Positions 24,001-35,400 of a stretch of DNA of 64,000 nucleotides are shown here, in pieces. Origin of the DNA: Endomychus coccineus (lineage: Eukaryota > Arthropoda > Insecta > Coleoptera > Endomychidae); contig OY294070.1 in assembly GCA_958510875.1 (NCBI GenBank), positions 3,224,001 to 3,288,000 on the forward strand, in the 5' to 3' direction. Each line of letters opens with the position of its first letter. Positions within the stretch are counted from its first letter, which is position 1. The notes beneath the pieces were generated by a model. That model saw nothing but the letters and a program-made list of their open reading frames with translations. It was not told the origin of the DNA and ran no database searches. The translations under genes were made by a program, and so were the position numbers.

Positions 24001-27000
24001 TATTGACTCTCATTATAAACGATAACAGTAGGTCATGATTGCATATGCAGCAAACACTCAATATAAACAGAAGTTAAATATTACATTTAAAAAATACTTC
24101 AGACAAATTTGAAAAATCAGGAGTACCTATCTAAGTTAAATAAACGTCTTTCATTGCTGCATAAGAGGTTTAAAATTAAATTTATTGCACTAATGAATAG
24201 GGCTAGTCACCGTCATCCATTGAAAATACCTTTCAGCTCTCCTCTGGATAGAATCCAAGGGTGTGCTTAGGAGTTAATGTCCAAACCTGTGATCAGTACT
24301 CCAAGACAGTCGAATCTGTGCTTTGTAGATTATGAAAAGCTGCTGGGATGTAGAGTACCTCTTGGCATGGAATAGAAAATCAAGTTTTTGTGAAGCGGTT
24401 TTCGCAATGGACCTCGCATGATTGTCTCATGAGAAGGTGCTGTTCGTGGTGATCCCCAGCATTGTTATGGAAGACTTGAAAGTAATAGTTGTACCTGTCA
24501 TTCGGGCATTCGATAAGCTTTGATCTTATTTTGGCATCATATACCTCTTTCGAAGCGTTTATTGTTTCAATGCCCATATTTCTGGCTTCAACATATTTTG
24601 TTCCAGCGACGGTGTGCTATTTGTTTTGAAGCGACGGCCCTAGAACATATTTTATTGAACCATCGTTCACCAGATGACGGTAATTTGTTAGTATGGGGTA
24701 TGTAAGCTTCCAATCCTAGCCGAATAATATCCCAGATCTCTGTGGCACATTGTGGCGTTGGGTCATCAGATTCAAAACATACGCTTCTCCAAGGAAACTC
24801 GGAGAAAAACATGCGAAAACAGTTCCAGTCGGCTGAATTGTAATGCCAAACTATTGAAGATCTAAATTTAATGAACCGATTCTTCGTTTATACATTTACA
24901 TCCCTCCTAAATCACCTAGATGTATATGTTCGGCTAACGCTGATTTTTCTCCATTATTTTTCTTTATGTGAGCAAAATGTTCCTTCTGGTTTGACTCACA
25001 GACTCGCCATCAATTTTGCACATTCTAGATTTGTCAAAATCGCGAACTTTATCAAATGTATCGCCCAAGCGGTTCTTTGGTTTGTTCTTGCAACTATGAC
25101 GGACAAATCTTTGACAAATAAGTAAATTTCTAACCAGAAACGGATCGCAATCAACTAAGCATCACCAGCTGACCGCTTGTTTGTATTATTAGCCCCAAAT
25201 CAAACAGGTATATTTAGTTTCCCAATTTAGCTTCTACAATACATAAAAGCCTTGAATGATTTTGTACCAGTAGTACAACATGTTCGTTATAGGCATTGAG
25301 CCTTTTGATAAATGCGTGTACATCAAAAGCAGTTGTTATTAATCGTTTTGAAGGTTTATTAGTTTTCAGATTGAAATAGCTGGTAGCAAAAATATTTCAC
25401 CAGAATTTCATGGTTTAGAGTGGCTTTGCAAACAACGTTTACGATCATAAAAAATCCCTAGATACATACAAACAAGTGTTGTTTTGGTTTAGGAAAGACT
25501 TTACTACTACTCAGTTCGAATAACAGGATGGTGTAGCAAGGTATTGTGAACCAAGAAGATTTTTTTATGTTTTGACTACACGAGAGGGCAGAACAGAAAT
25601 CTATAGAAAAGGGAGAGATCGCTCACCTTTCAATCAGACGAATATCTCTCCTCTGGATATAATCCAAGAGCTTCAGTTACAAAACTAGCGCGCAAAGTCG
25701 TAGAAATTTTTCTGCTTCAACATTAGATTTTACTTGTTGCCACGTAATGCTCAACATGATTAAACATACAGTAATAGTGGGAAGGCGTATGCTCCATATT
25801 AGGAGCATTGATATCACATACATATTCTAGTTAATATTGAATGTTCTTAATATTTCTAGAAGAACACATTTTTCATATGTATTTTCCACATACATGTACA
25901 TTTTTATATACTTTGACTACGCGAGTTGAAAACCTATAATTTATTTATTTATTTATTAGAACAATAGAAGAATTAACAGACACAATGTGTCCAATTACAG
26001 ATTCTTACAATACAAAAAGTACATATTTAAATAAAAGTATCAATAATCGACAGTAGTATAACGTTGAATAGTAAGTGTATTTCGACTGTATTATCTAAGG
26101 ATAAACATCAATAGTCAATATACACATACAAACAGTGATCAATATTACATACAATACATAGAATGTTCGATGAATGTTGAGGCAAAGAGTTCCACAACTT
26201 CTCCGTTCGAACCAACCAGATACCTCTCTTCTTTTCTATACGCTGTATACTAATAGCAATTGAATTTGGATCAAGCTTAATAAAGTTTCTTTCCTTATTG
26301 TACGAGTGTCACGTATTTTATAACATATTTTCATTACAGTGTATACTTTCCCTTGGATGGCTACACAGAATTAGGGCAACGTGTGTTTCTTTTTAAAATG
26401 ACTGACTACGATGCGACTAAACTAGATTTCCATACTCTTATAAGATATATTTCTTTATCTACTGAGTTATTCCATCTGTATAACTATAGTGTTGAAGATG
26501 TATATATTGTCGACTGCCAAGGAATAAACTTTTCACATTACACCAGAATGAATCCACTGGATTTGCAGAAGTTGCTGAAAATCTTTTTGGTAAGTTTCTG
26601 TGGTGGTATAACGCGTGTATTTTAATGTTGGAGGGGGGTACAGTATGTAATTTTTATCTAAAATCTGAATAACACTAAAAAAATGTAAATGGTGAGTCTT
26701 TGGTATTACATTTTTCCTCCCCTGGAAAGTTACGCCCCTTCAAAAAATTTAAAGAAAATTAGTTGAAACTTGGTGAACACTATCTGTCAATAAAACTATA
26801 CTTTTCGAAATTTTTTCAACCCTGAAGTATTCTTGTAAGGAGTTCAACCCCTAAGACATTTTTTCATAAAACTTTTTCCTTTTGGAAAAAATAAATGTCT
26901 AAAAAGCCCCATTCACTATAGATCAACATCTCTTTGGCCATAAAATGGACATATTTCTGACACCATGGGTTCAGACGAATTTTGGATACATCATCGTTTT

Positions 27001-28836
27001 CAGCACACAAAAAAACATCATAAAATGGAACTAGTAGTGATTGGGCTCTTGACTAATAACAAGACTTCAGATAACATTTACATGACAATCATGTGATACA
27101 TTGACAGCTACATCATATCAGTGACAGACCACCCATAACACAGATGTTCCTGTAAATTCAAATCATTTGAAATATGTATTTAAGTCTTGAATGACATCTG
27201 GGCGGCGAAGTCGACGGCTCAACCTGTCCATCGGGTATACATAAATAGATATTTGTTAGAAAATTTCTTGTAACTTTCTCAAAACTGCTTATAATTTCTT
27301 TCTTTTTTTTCAGCCCGCCTGCAGTGGGAAGCTACGCAGTGTCCACTTCATCAATTACCAGCCGTTTTTCAAATTAGTCTTTGCCTTGTTTAAGCCACTC
27401 ATGTCTGCGAAGCTGTTCCAAAAAGTATGTATTCTGTATTATAATAATCCTAATTTCAGCTTTTAACCGATTCCAAACTGCTGACACAGATAATTAGTCC
27501 AGTCAATGAAGTATTTTACTATCAATTTTTTTCCAGTAATTGGATATTTATGATAATTGTTGTGGGGGTTCCTGAAGGATCTAAGATCATTATCATCATC
27601 ATTTGAGAGGAGAGAGATTAGTCACCAAATGCACTTAGGCATTCTAGCAGGTTTATTGCCCGTCAGAAACCCTGAATATTGCCAACTCTGGCTTCCATAA
27701 GTTCTTTTGGGAGTAGTTTTCCTTTTCTGAAGTGACAATGCCTGAGAGATTAAAATGCAGGGCATTCCAACAGGATGTTTGAGGCGGTTTCTTTCGCATC
27801 CTACTTATAGGATCATCCGAGATGCCCATAGTATGAAGGTGTTTGTTAGCTGTAGCTCTAGTGAGAGCTAGCTCTAAGGGCCCTCGTTGGAGCAGACCTC
27901 AACCTTGGGAAAAAAATACATGGATTTTTGGCTCCTTGTTGCAAATTTTTCATCCTAACAATTAACTGGATAAAATTAATACCTATTTACTTTTTTCGGT
28001 TTCATTGTCTGAATATCGGGACACATACCTTTAAACCACCATCTTCACAAAACGAATCAAATGACGCACCTATGTTCAGGTGGTGTAAACAAGAAATCGC
28101 TAGATCCAATTAAAAAAATTATCCACTCACCCCAAGATCCACCCTTATCGTTCGTACATTAATGTTGACTGGAAACCGCTCCACTAGGTGATAAGAGCTT
28201 TACAGGATTTCGGCCTTGACATAGGAACCTCACCGGTTCCCCCTTCATCAATAATAATAAATAATGATTTTATCTCATATTGTGACGTTTTATTCATTTT
28301 CAGTATATCTTAGAAGACAACATAGAAAATATTTACACGGTGGTTCCCATGAAATACTTCCCCAGCGACTATGGGGGCGAGCAGAAATCTGTAGCTGAAC
28401 ATATTGGTAATTATTATTAGCATTAGCTTTGTGAAACTGGAATATTCACCTAAAATTTGCTAAAAGTTGAATTTTACCGCATGCGACAGCAGTTGATCGA
28501 ACAACGCTGACTGGCCTCACGTTGGGCACCAATTTTATAGCTTCAAAGTTACATTTGTTATTCGTAAATTGGTTATATAACAAAAGGTGAGCGAGGAAAG
28601 TTAGTGATATTTTTATATTACCCAGATGATTAATAATAAATGGTCTGCCAAAAGTCCATCGACATTAACCTAAAATTTTGTTTCTAGCATTATACGACCA
28701 ATTCTTCACAGAACACCGTCCTATGTTCCGAAAATTAGCTGGTCAATTCTCCGACGAAACGAAAAGAATCGGCGCAACCCAGAATGACAAAATGTTTGGA
28801 ACTGATGGCACCTTCAAAAAAATCAATTTAGATTAG
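21095..28836 (+). CDS. CRAL-TRIO domain lipid-transfer protein, copy 2 (alpha-tocopherol transfer protein-like)
   Basis: Six exons, 21095-21239, 21795-21942, 26340-26589, 27314-27424, 28304-28406 and 28688-28836, have exactly the same lengths and phases as copy 1 and give 301 residues. Motifs are the same: DDFLEKCLLRNKFRVEKTKQ, then GQRVFLFKMTDYDATKLDF, VYIVDCQGINFSHY, VHFINYQPFF and VPMKYFPSDYGG. Many amino-acid differences fall in exons 2 and 3 (for example FHTLIRYISLSTELFHLYNY against FYNLVRYVILSTELFNLYNY), while exons 5 and 6 are almost unchanged. No stop or frameshift interrupts it, so both copies are probably functional. AATAAA at 28894-28899 is a likely poly(A) signal. ADCY10 starts about 590 bases downstream on the same strand. 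Confidence 0.9.
22030..23676 (+). mobile_element. 1.65-kb AT-rich insertion, possible solo LTR
   Basis: It is present in intron 2 of CRAL-TRIO copy 2 and absent from copy 1, where gaaaatacattat near 11333 is the empty site. It is flanked by the direct repeat aatac (22025-22029 and 23677-23681), starts TGTTATG and lacks long ORFs. It contains a promoter-like block, cctataaaaggc at about 22751, about 30 bases ahead of a cagtt-type initiator. These fit a solo LTR. However, the right end is not a clean CA, and a repeated unit (ataagagtttagttaataat) sits there twice. Confidence 0.5.
24230..24830 (-). mobile_element. CR1-like LINE fragment, minus strand
   Basis: The minus strand reads FPWRSVCFESDDPTPQCATE with GERWFNKICSRAVASKQIAH downstream, a linker-region pattern of CR1/Daphne LINEs. 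Further on (about 24480-24250) it reads RT-end text (ARSIAKTASQKLDFLFHAK). Frames are broken. A last piece of the same type is at about 25590-25690. It lies in intron 2 of CRAL-TRIO copy 2. Confidence 0.6.
24870..25130 (-). mobile_element. Penelope-like element fragment
   Basis: Minus-strand text resembles the GIY-YIG endonuclease end of insect Penelope-like elements, and near-identical pieces recur at 40530-40870 (minus) and 43060-43420 (plus). The anchor is the block around tgttcggctaacgctgatttttc, the reverse complement of the SAIAEH-encoding region. It is heavily decayed. Confidence 0.45.
26640..27300. other. Insertion in intron 3 of CRAL-TRIO copy 2, unrecognised
   Basis: Copy 1 has only about 117 bases between exons 3 and 4, while copy 2 has 724. 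The extra sequence is AT-rich and has no recognisable ORF, inverted ends or clear target duplication. Confidence 0.4.
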
Positions 28837-29424
28837 TTAAGTATAGGAAATGTTCTTAGCGAAAATTTGTAAGGAAAATATGTAGTATTGATGAATAAAG
28901 AACATTGGCATACTTACATGAGATTCTCAATTCGCTTTAGGAAAAAAATTAAAGCTATTGGGGAATTTGATGCTGTATCATTGGATATCTCCAAAGCATT
29001 TGACCAAGTAGGGTACCAAAGTCTTCTTGTATAATTCGGAAATATGGTTTTCTCTCAGATAGATCACAGCATGTAGTGGTTGAAGGAGTATCCTCCGATA
29101 CAATCCAGGTAACTCACAGGGATCTGTTTTGGCACCGACTTTAACTCTGCTCCATTTCCATATCTTCGGCGATACTTTGGTTCTCGAAAAGAGAAATAGT
29201 ACCATCCTGGAAATTTGTAATCTCCCAATTTTGATATGTTTATGAGTATTCATTGTCTGTGGTGAATGGTTAAACATCATAGCTACCAATAATTTGTGAC
29301 AGACATAACTTACGTCAAATGAGTGATGACATGTTATAGATAGATTGAAATTCCTAGTTCAACTATTATTTTTTCCAAATTGTTTCGTTGGTAAAAATTG
29401 TGAGTTACGCGAATTTCTATCAAA

Positions 29425-32400
29425 ATGGCCCACTGTAAGTATAACAAGAGCTACTCGATCTTAATTTGTACTAGTATATAGTATGTTAATGGAGCTAACC
29501 CTGGAAGAAAGACGGTGTAGATGCAAAAAATGGTATCCTCAGGTTGAGTTTTATCTCAAACATTATTGTTCGTGCCACGGTGAAAGCGTGTAGATTTTTT
29601 TATAGTAAAATAATAGTATTGATGGGGATTGTGACTTCCTTGAGTATTGGAGGAATGATAATACAATTTACCTAGGCCATCCTTTTGCTTTCGCAAAATC
29701 CTGAACACAGGGGCACCTGGAACCAGAAAAAAAAACCTTATATACAACTAATACTAGCTCTAACATTCCTCAAAAGGATTTTCATTATTTACAGTACAAA
29801 GAGAGGAATTGATTTGGGCGATAAGGCAACGCCATGAACAGATGGCGGCGGAAGCGAACGAATCGTTTTTCGAACGCAAGCAGAGCAAAAAAGCTTATGG
29901 CGCTCAACAGGACTACCAAACGAAAATATTGGCTTCCTTGGTTCCAGACGAAATTATTCATAACAGAAATGATTACACCCATAAATCTTATAACGTTTGT
30001 CTTCTGTTTGGGGATGTTTCAGGTAATATTTCATACGTTATGACGGGTTAGTTTGATTTATTACGGTGCAAAACTAGATCCGTAACTTAATATACAGGAT
30101 GTCCTCGAACTGCGTGGCTAAAATAAAACCGAAGATTCTTTGATTCGAAAAAAATTTGATGAGCCTTTTTACTTTTGCCTCAAGTGTCTTGTTTAGTCGG
30201 TAGAGGGTTTCAAAGTTGCAAAAATAATTTTGTTTTTTCGGTATAACTTGAGAACGTGATGTAGGACTTTTACAATATTTGGCAGCTGAGTTACTGTCAA
30301 TAATAGCCGTTTTTGAGAGCGGAGCATAGAGCCTTAGAGTCCATAGAAATGGCCCAAACTTGAGGATGTAAAGGGAAAAGTGTCCAGAACTTTTTTGTGG
30401 TTGATGTAATTCACTCTATATTTTTTATGTAGATAGCTCATCTAATTTGAAAACTTTTTTTACTCCTAGAAAATTTTGATAAAATCAACGGATTAGCTTG
30501 AAAAAAATAATTTTCGAGTCTCTGCAATTTTGGCTTACTAATTTTACTTGATTAAAATACCTTAGTTGCCTTTGCTTTTCTAATGTCATTTTGGCATTTG
30601 GAGAATTTATTCTCAAAACTGTCAGTTTTTACTTTGCTTTCCGTAAAAATTTTTTAAAATTATGGCTCAAAATCTCACTAACACTGAAATGGTTAATATC
30701 TCGGTAAAACACGAATAATAAAAACAATAGAGATGGGGAAACGATGTGATTATTTAGGAAAAACAAATGCTAAATTAAAAGAAACAAAACTTTCTGGGAA
30801 ATCGCTAAGGCATCAATTGTTCGAAATGTTGCCCATTTTCCTGAATACACAAATTAATTCGTTTCAAGAAATTGGATTGAACTCTAGTTTAGTACTTCAG
30901 GATCATTCTTCAATAAATCCGCTTCATGATTAATTCGTTGCAACAATTCCTCTCGTGTGTTTACTGGAGCTGCATAAACTTTCGACTTCAAAGCGCCCCA
31001 TAGAAAGAAGTCGCAGGGCGTCAAATCAGGGGAGCGGGCCGGCCAGTTCACTGGTGCATCGTGTCCTCTACCTATCCAGCGATCTGGATATTCCGCATTC
31101 AAATGTCGCCTCACAGCTAATGTGAAATGAGGAGGTGCACCATCATGGATAAACCAAAGGCCACGACGAATGTGTAAGGGCAAGTCTTCCAACAGTTCAA
31201 GTAGCCTTTGTTCCAAAAAGTTCAAGTAGTTCTCCCCGTTCGATCGATCGGGTATAACGGTAGGGCCAATAATAAAGTTATCCACAATTCCAACCCAAAC
31301 ATTGATTTTAGTTTGATTCTGAAAATATGTAACTTCCGTTTCATGAGGATTTTCATCAGCATAGAAATGTTCATTATGGATGTTAAAAAGACCACATCTC
31401 GTGAAAGTATCTTCGTCCGTGACCAGAATTCTTCTACAAAAATTGGGGTTTGCGTTTTGTCTTTGGACAATAAGCCGACAGAAATCTAGCCGATGACCTG
31501 GATCCATGGGCAATAAGTCTTGAACTGTTTTAATATGATAGGGATACAACAGTTCTTCTTTCAGTACATTATGAACTAATGATTTTGAGGCTCCAATACG
31601 AAGTCCCAAACGTAGTGTGCTTATCCCAGGTTCAGTTTCAACCGCTTCCAGTATCGCTTCTTCGAGCTCTAACGTCCTTCTTGTCCGTCTGCGACCAGTT
31701 TCTCTGCGATTTGCTTCAAATTTGCCAGTTTCGCGAAGGTTTGCCGATTTGGAATTCTGCGATGCGGATATCTTTCCCTTCTCCGGCCATTGCAACGACA
31801 AAGTCTATAAATCAATAACATATCAACCATTTCAGTGTTAGTGAAATTTTGAGCAATAATTTTATAAAATTCTTACGGAAAGCAAAGTAAAAACTGAGTT
31901 TTGAGAATAAATTCTTCAAATGCCAAAATGACATTAGAAAAGCAAAGGCAACTAAGGTATTTTAATGAAGTAAAATTAGTAAGCCAAAATTGCAGAGACT
32001 CGAAAATTAATTTTTTCAAGCTAATCCGTTGATTTTATCAAAATTTTCTAAGAGTAAGAAAAGTTTTCAAATTAGATAAGATATCTACATAAAAAATATC
32101 GAATGAATTACATCAACCACAAAAAAGTTCTGGACACTTTTCCCGTTACGTCCTCAAGTTTGAGCCATTTCTATGGTCTCTAAGGCTCTGTGCTCCACTC
32201 TCAAAAATGGCCATTATTGACAGTAACTCACCTGCTGAATATTGTAAAAGTTCTTCATCACGTTCTCAAGTTATACCGAAAAAACAAAATTATTTTTGCA
32301 ATTTTGAAGCCTTCTACCGGGTAAACAAGACACTTGAGGCAAAAGTAAAAAGGCTCATCAACTTTTTTTCGAATCAAAGAATCTTCGACTTTATTTTGGC

Positions 32401-35400
32401 CACGCAGTTCGAGGACACCCTGTATAGGCAAGGAAAATTAACACAAAAAAGGCCAAGACTTCTTAACTCCGTCCGGATGGATGAATTGAGATGCGGTTTT
32501 TTACATTCGATTCATAAAGGCATTTAAAAAAAATTTCTACCTCGTTTTTATAGAAGAGGTGAGTGATTGCATTGGTGCATTGAAGAATGCATTCTTTTTG
32601 AGTGCGTTATCTGAAACTGTTATGAAAAAAAAAATTATTACTTGGTAAATAATCGACAAAATGATCAAAACTTTATCACTCGGGGGTTTTGTGGTTGCTA
32701 ATAACGAATATGATAGTCAAAAAGTTCGCCGATGCACATGGGGCCCAGGGCGCCCCGGTGAATAGCATTTCTCCAAGCATTACAGTTAACATTAAGTTAG
32801 GGAAGTCATGTGATCAATTGATCACTGTTTTTCTAGGATTCACAGAGCTGTGTGAAAAATACAACGAGATAGGCAAAGGTGGGCCATCCAGACTGACCAG
32901 AGTATTGAACGGATATATAGGGGCGATGGTGCAAGAGGTGATGTCCTTCGGAGGAGACGTGTTGAAGTTCTCCGGAGACGCTTTTCTCGCTATGTGGAAA
33001 TGCAAAACGAATTCTATAATGCGCGATTACGTTCACGAAGCATTAGATTGCGCTCTGGTCATACAGAAGAATTACGGCAGATACGAGACAGACGTTGGTG
33101 TATACTTGAGAGGTTAGTTTATTTGAAAGGAAACGCTATGGCTCTACTTATTTGCTCATTTTCTTACAGTGAAGTTGGCCATCTCGGCTGGACCCGCGTT
33201 ATTTTCACTCATCGGAGACGAAGTGAGTTCTCATTACGTGGTTATCGGACAGCCCGTGTTGGATGTTAAGGAAGCCGAACACAAGTCGAAAGCGGGCGAA
33301 ATAATTGTAGCCCCATCAGCTTGGTACCACGTTAACTTCATGGATTATATTGCCGAAGAACTGGATGCTCAATATTATAAAGTGAGTTGAATTTGCAGAA
33401 ACTGTCATATCTGTTCAGAGGAACTTAACCCTTTCGCTTGTGATAACCAGGTTCTTGAGGTTCGTAATTTTGTTCTTGAATTCAACGGTGGAAGCCATTA
33501 CTTTGATTAATTAAGACGATGTATCAATGTTTGCAGGTGCTTGGCGTTGGTCCCAATTGGAGACATGGCAACAAAGACAGATACTTAAAAAATGTAGCTG
33601 GTAACCCAAACATCGATATTGACTAAAAATGTCAGATGATTTAACTATTTATTTCAGTGAAACTCGACGATGAATATTACGATATTTCAGACAGCGGCGA
33701 ATCCGAAGAAAGAGAAGCCGAGGAGGCTTTAAGAAATACGGAGGAATTTGCAGGTCAGTTTCGTCAAATCGTCGACAAAAAACCACCCTCCTACCTCACC
33801 GCTTGGAAGTTACAGTTAATCGTCGTTTTCACCTTTCAGTAAGACCTGCATTCAATCTAGCTTTCGCCATTAAAGATGAGCTGAGAAAATTTATCATCAA
33901 ACCAGTATTGACTGGAATCGATTGTAACGAACCCATCGAATTTCTCACTGAAATGCGACAAGTGGTTATCGTTTTCATCAATATTGTGGCACCGACAACG
34001 TACAAGTCGGGTTTGTCCGCCATTTTAACAACCATCGATTTATCCTACAAGATCATTTGCAAGTAAGTGCATATCTGCTATAGTTCACGATTTATGATGA
34101 TGTCATTTACTGTTTGACAAATGAAATAACATGACAAGTGTTTCAATAGAGTCTGAAGAGTGTTTGAGATTTTGACAAGTGTCTGACAAGTGAATTTTCA
34201 TCTTTTACAAAAATAAAGTTCAATATGGTGGCAAAAGAGAAAATACCTTTTTTCTTTTTGCCACACCGAAAATTGCATGTTTTAATTATAGTGATCGGCC
34301 CTACCGAACTTCCGCGATAATCGTTTGAAATTTCATTTTCCAAAGTATAGCTTCATGGATATCAAATGATAGGGTTCGGAGTGTAGAATGTGAATTTGTA
34401 ACTTTTTCAGGGAAGAAAATATCGGAGAGGTTACGCTTGTTTTACAAAAAATTCGAATTTTCCAATATTTTGAAGGTATATGCATGGAAAATTTATCATT
34501 TTTCTCGATCTCTTAGAATCGAACGAAACTTGGGTTACTTACGTTATTCCAGATGTGGAGTTTGAATTCAGCCTCAGCTCTAATCTGAGAAGTTCAACAA
34601 ACACGTTTCGTCATCCAGGAAGTGCTTCAAAGGGGCATCATCCATCTGTGAAGGCTTATAAAACCTAAAAATTTAGAGTAGGATTCTAAAATCATATTAG
34701 AACGAATCGAAGAAGTTACGCATGTCTTATAGAAAATTCGAATATTCCAATATTTATTTTATTTGAAGGTATATGCATGGAGAATTTATCGTTTTTCTCG
34801 ATCTCTTAGAATCGAACGAATCCTCGGTTTCTTATGTTATGTCAGGTGTGGATTTCGAATCCAGCCTTAGTGCCAATCTGAGAAATCTTTGATCAATAAT
34901 TCAAATTCTAAACAGAAAAGGATATTGAACCGCAAGCAACTAACCAAATTGGAGCCATCACCTTCAAATACTTGAATAAAATTCAAAAGTCTTACTTAAG
35001 GGCGAATATCTATGTAAGTTAGAAGGGATGGGAATGTATAGGGAAAAAGCATTGATGAATTCAAAATTATCCCCAGCAGAGGGTAATCCCCTGAATATCC
35101 TATTAATTATAAATAGTATATGAATAGGCACATTTTGTTTCTAATTTAGTATTCTCTCATGATGGCTACTTGGTAGCTGTAAGGTCCTCAGTACATTAAC
35201 AGTATTTTTAGTGGCTGAGGGTGATTATTTCTTGTTTATAGTTGTTTAGAGTAACCACAGTGTGAACTCTTTTATAGTTTATTAGCTTATTTGAATGACC
35301 GTTTTTCTTAGTACGCTTGTGAGTCGTTGGCCTAATCTGGGTTATCATTACAGAAATGCCACTAAATATCAAGGCTGTGTGAACAAGGTTTCTTTATTCG

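Larger units (their letters stand above)
29795..33753 (+). other. ADCY10 exons 2-6: first cyclase catalytic domain (C1)
   Basis: C1 spans about residues 45-265. [16 protein letters not shown] carries the first metal-binding aspartate (about residue 77), and the motif is split by the intron holding a mariner-type element. [12 protein letters not shown] carries the second (about 127). The lysine of LKFSGD corresponds to human Lys95, one of the bicarbonate-site residues. [18 protein letters not shown] follows; its lysine at about 205 sits where human sAC has Arg176. The catalytic set is therefore present except for this conservative change. Confidence 0.9.

Noticed and set aside
25935..25965. 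(TTTA)n run as a CRISPR-like or regulatory array
   Set aside because: It is a short simple repeat without spacers.
31208..31489. Frames overlapping the transposase at 30884-31801 on other frames or strand
   Set aside because: Shadows; only the long minus-strand frame has DDE transposase motifs.
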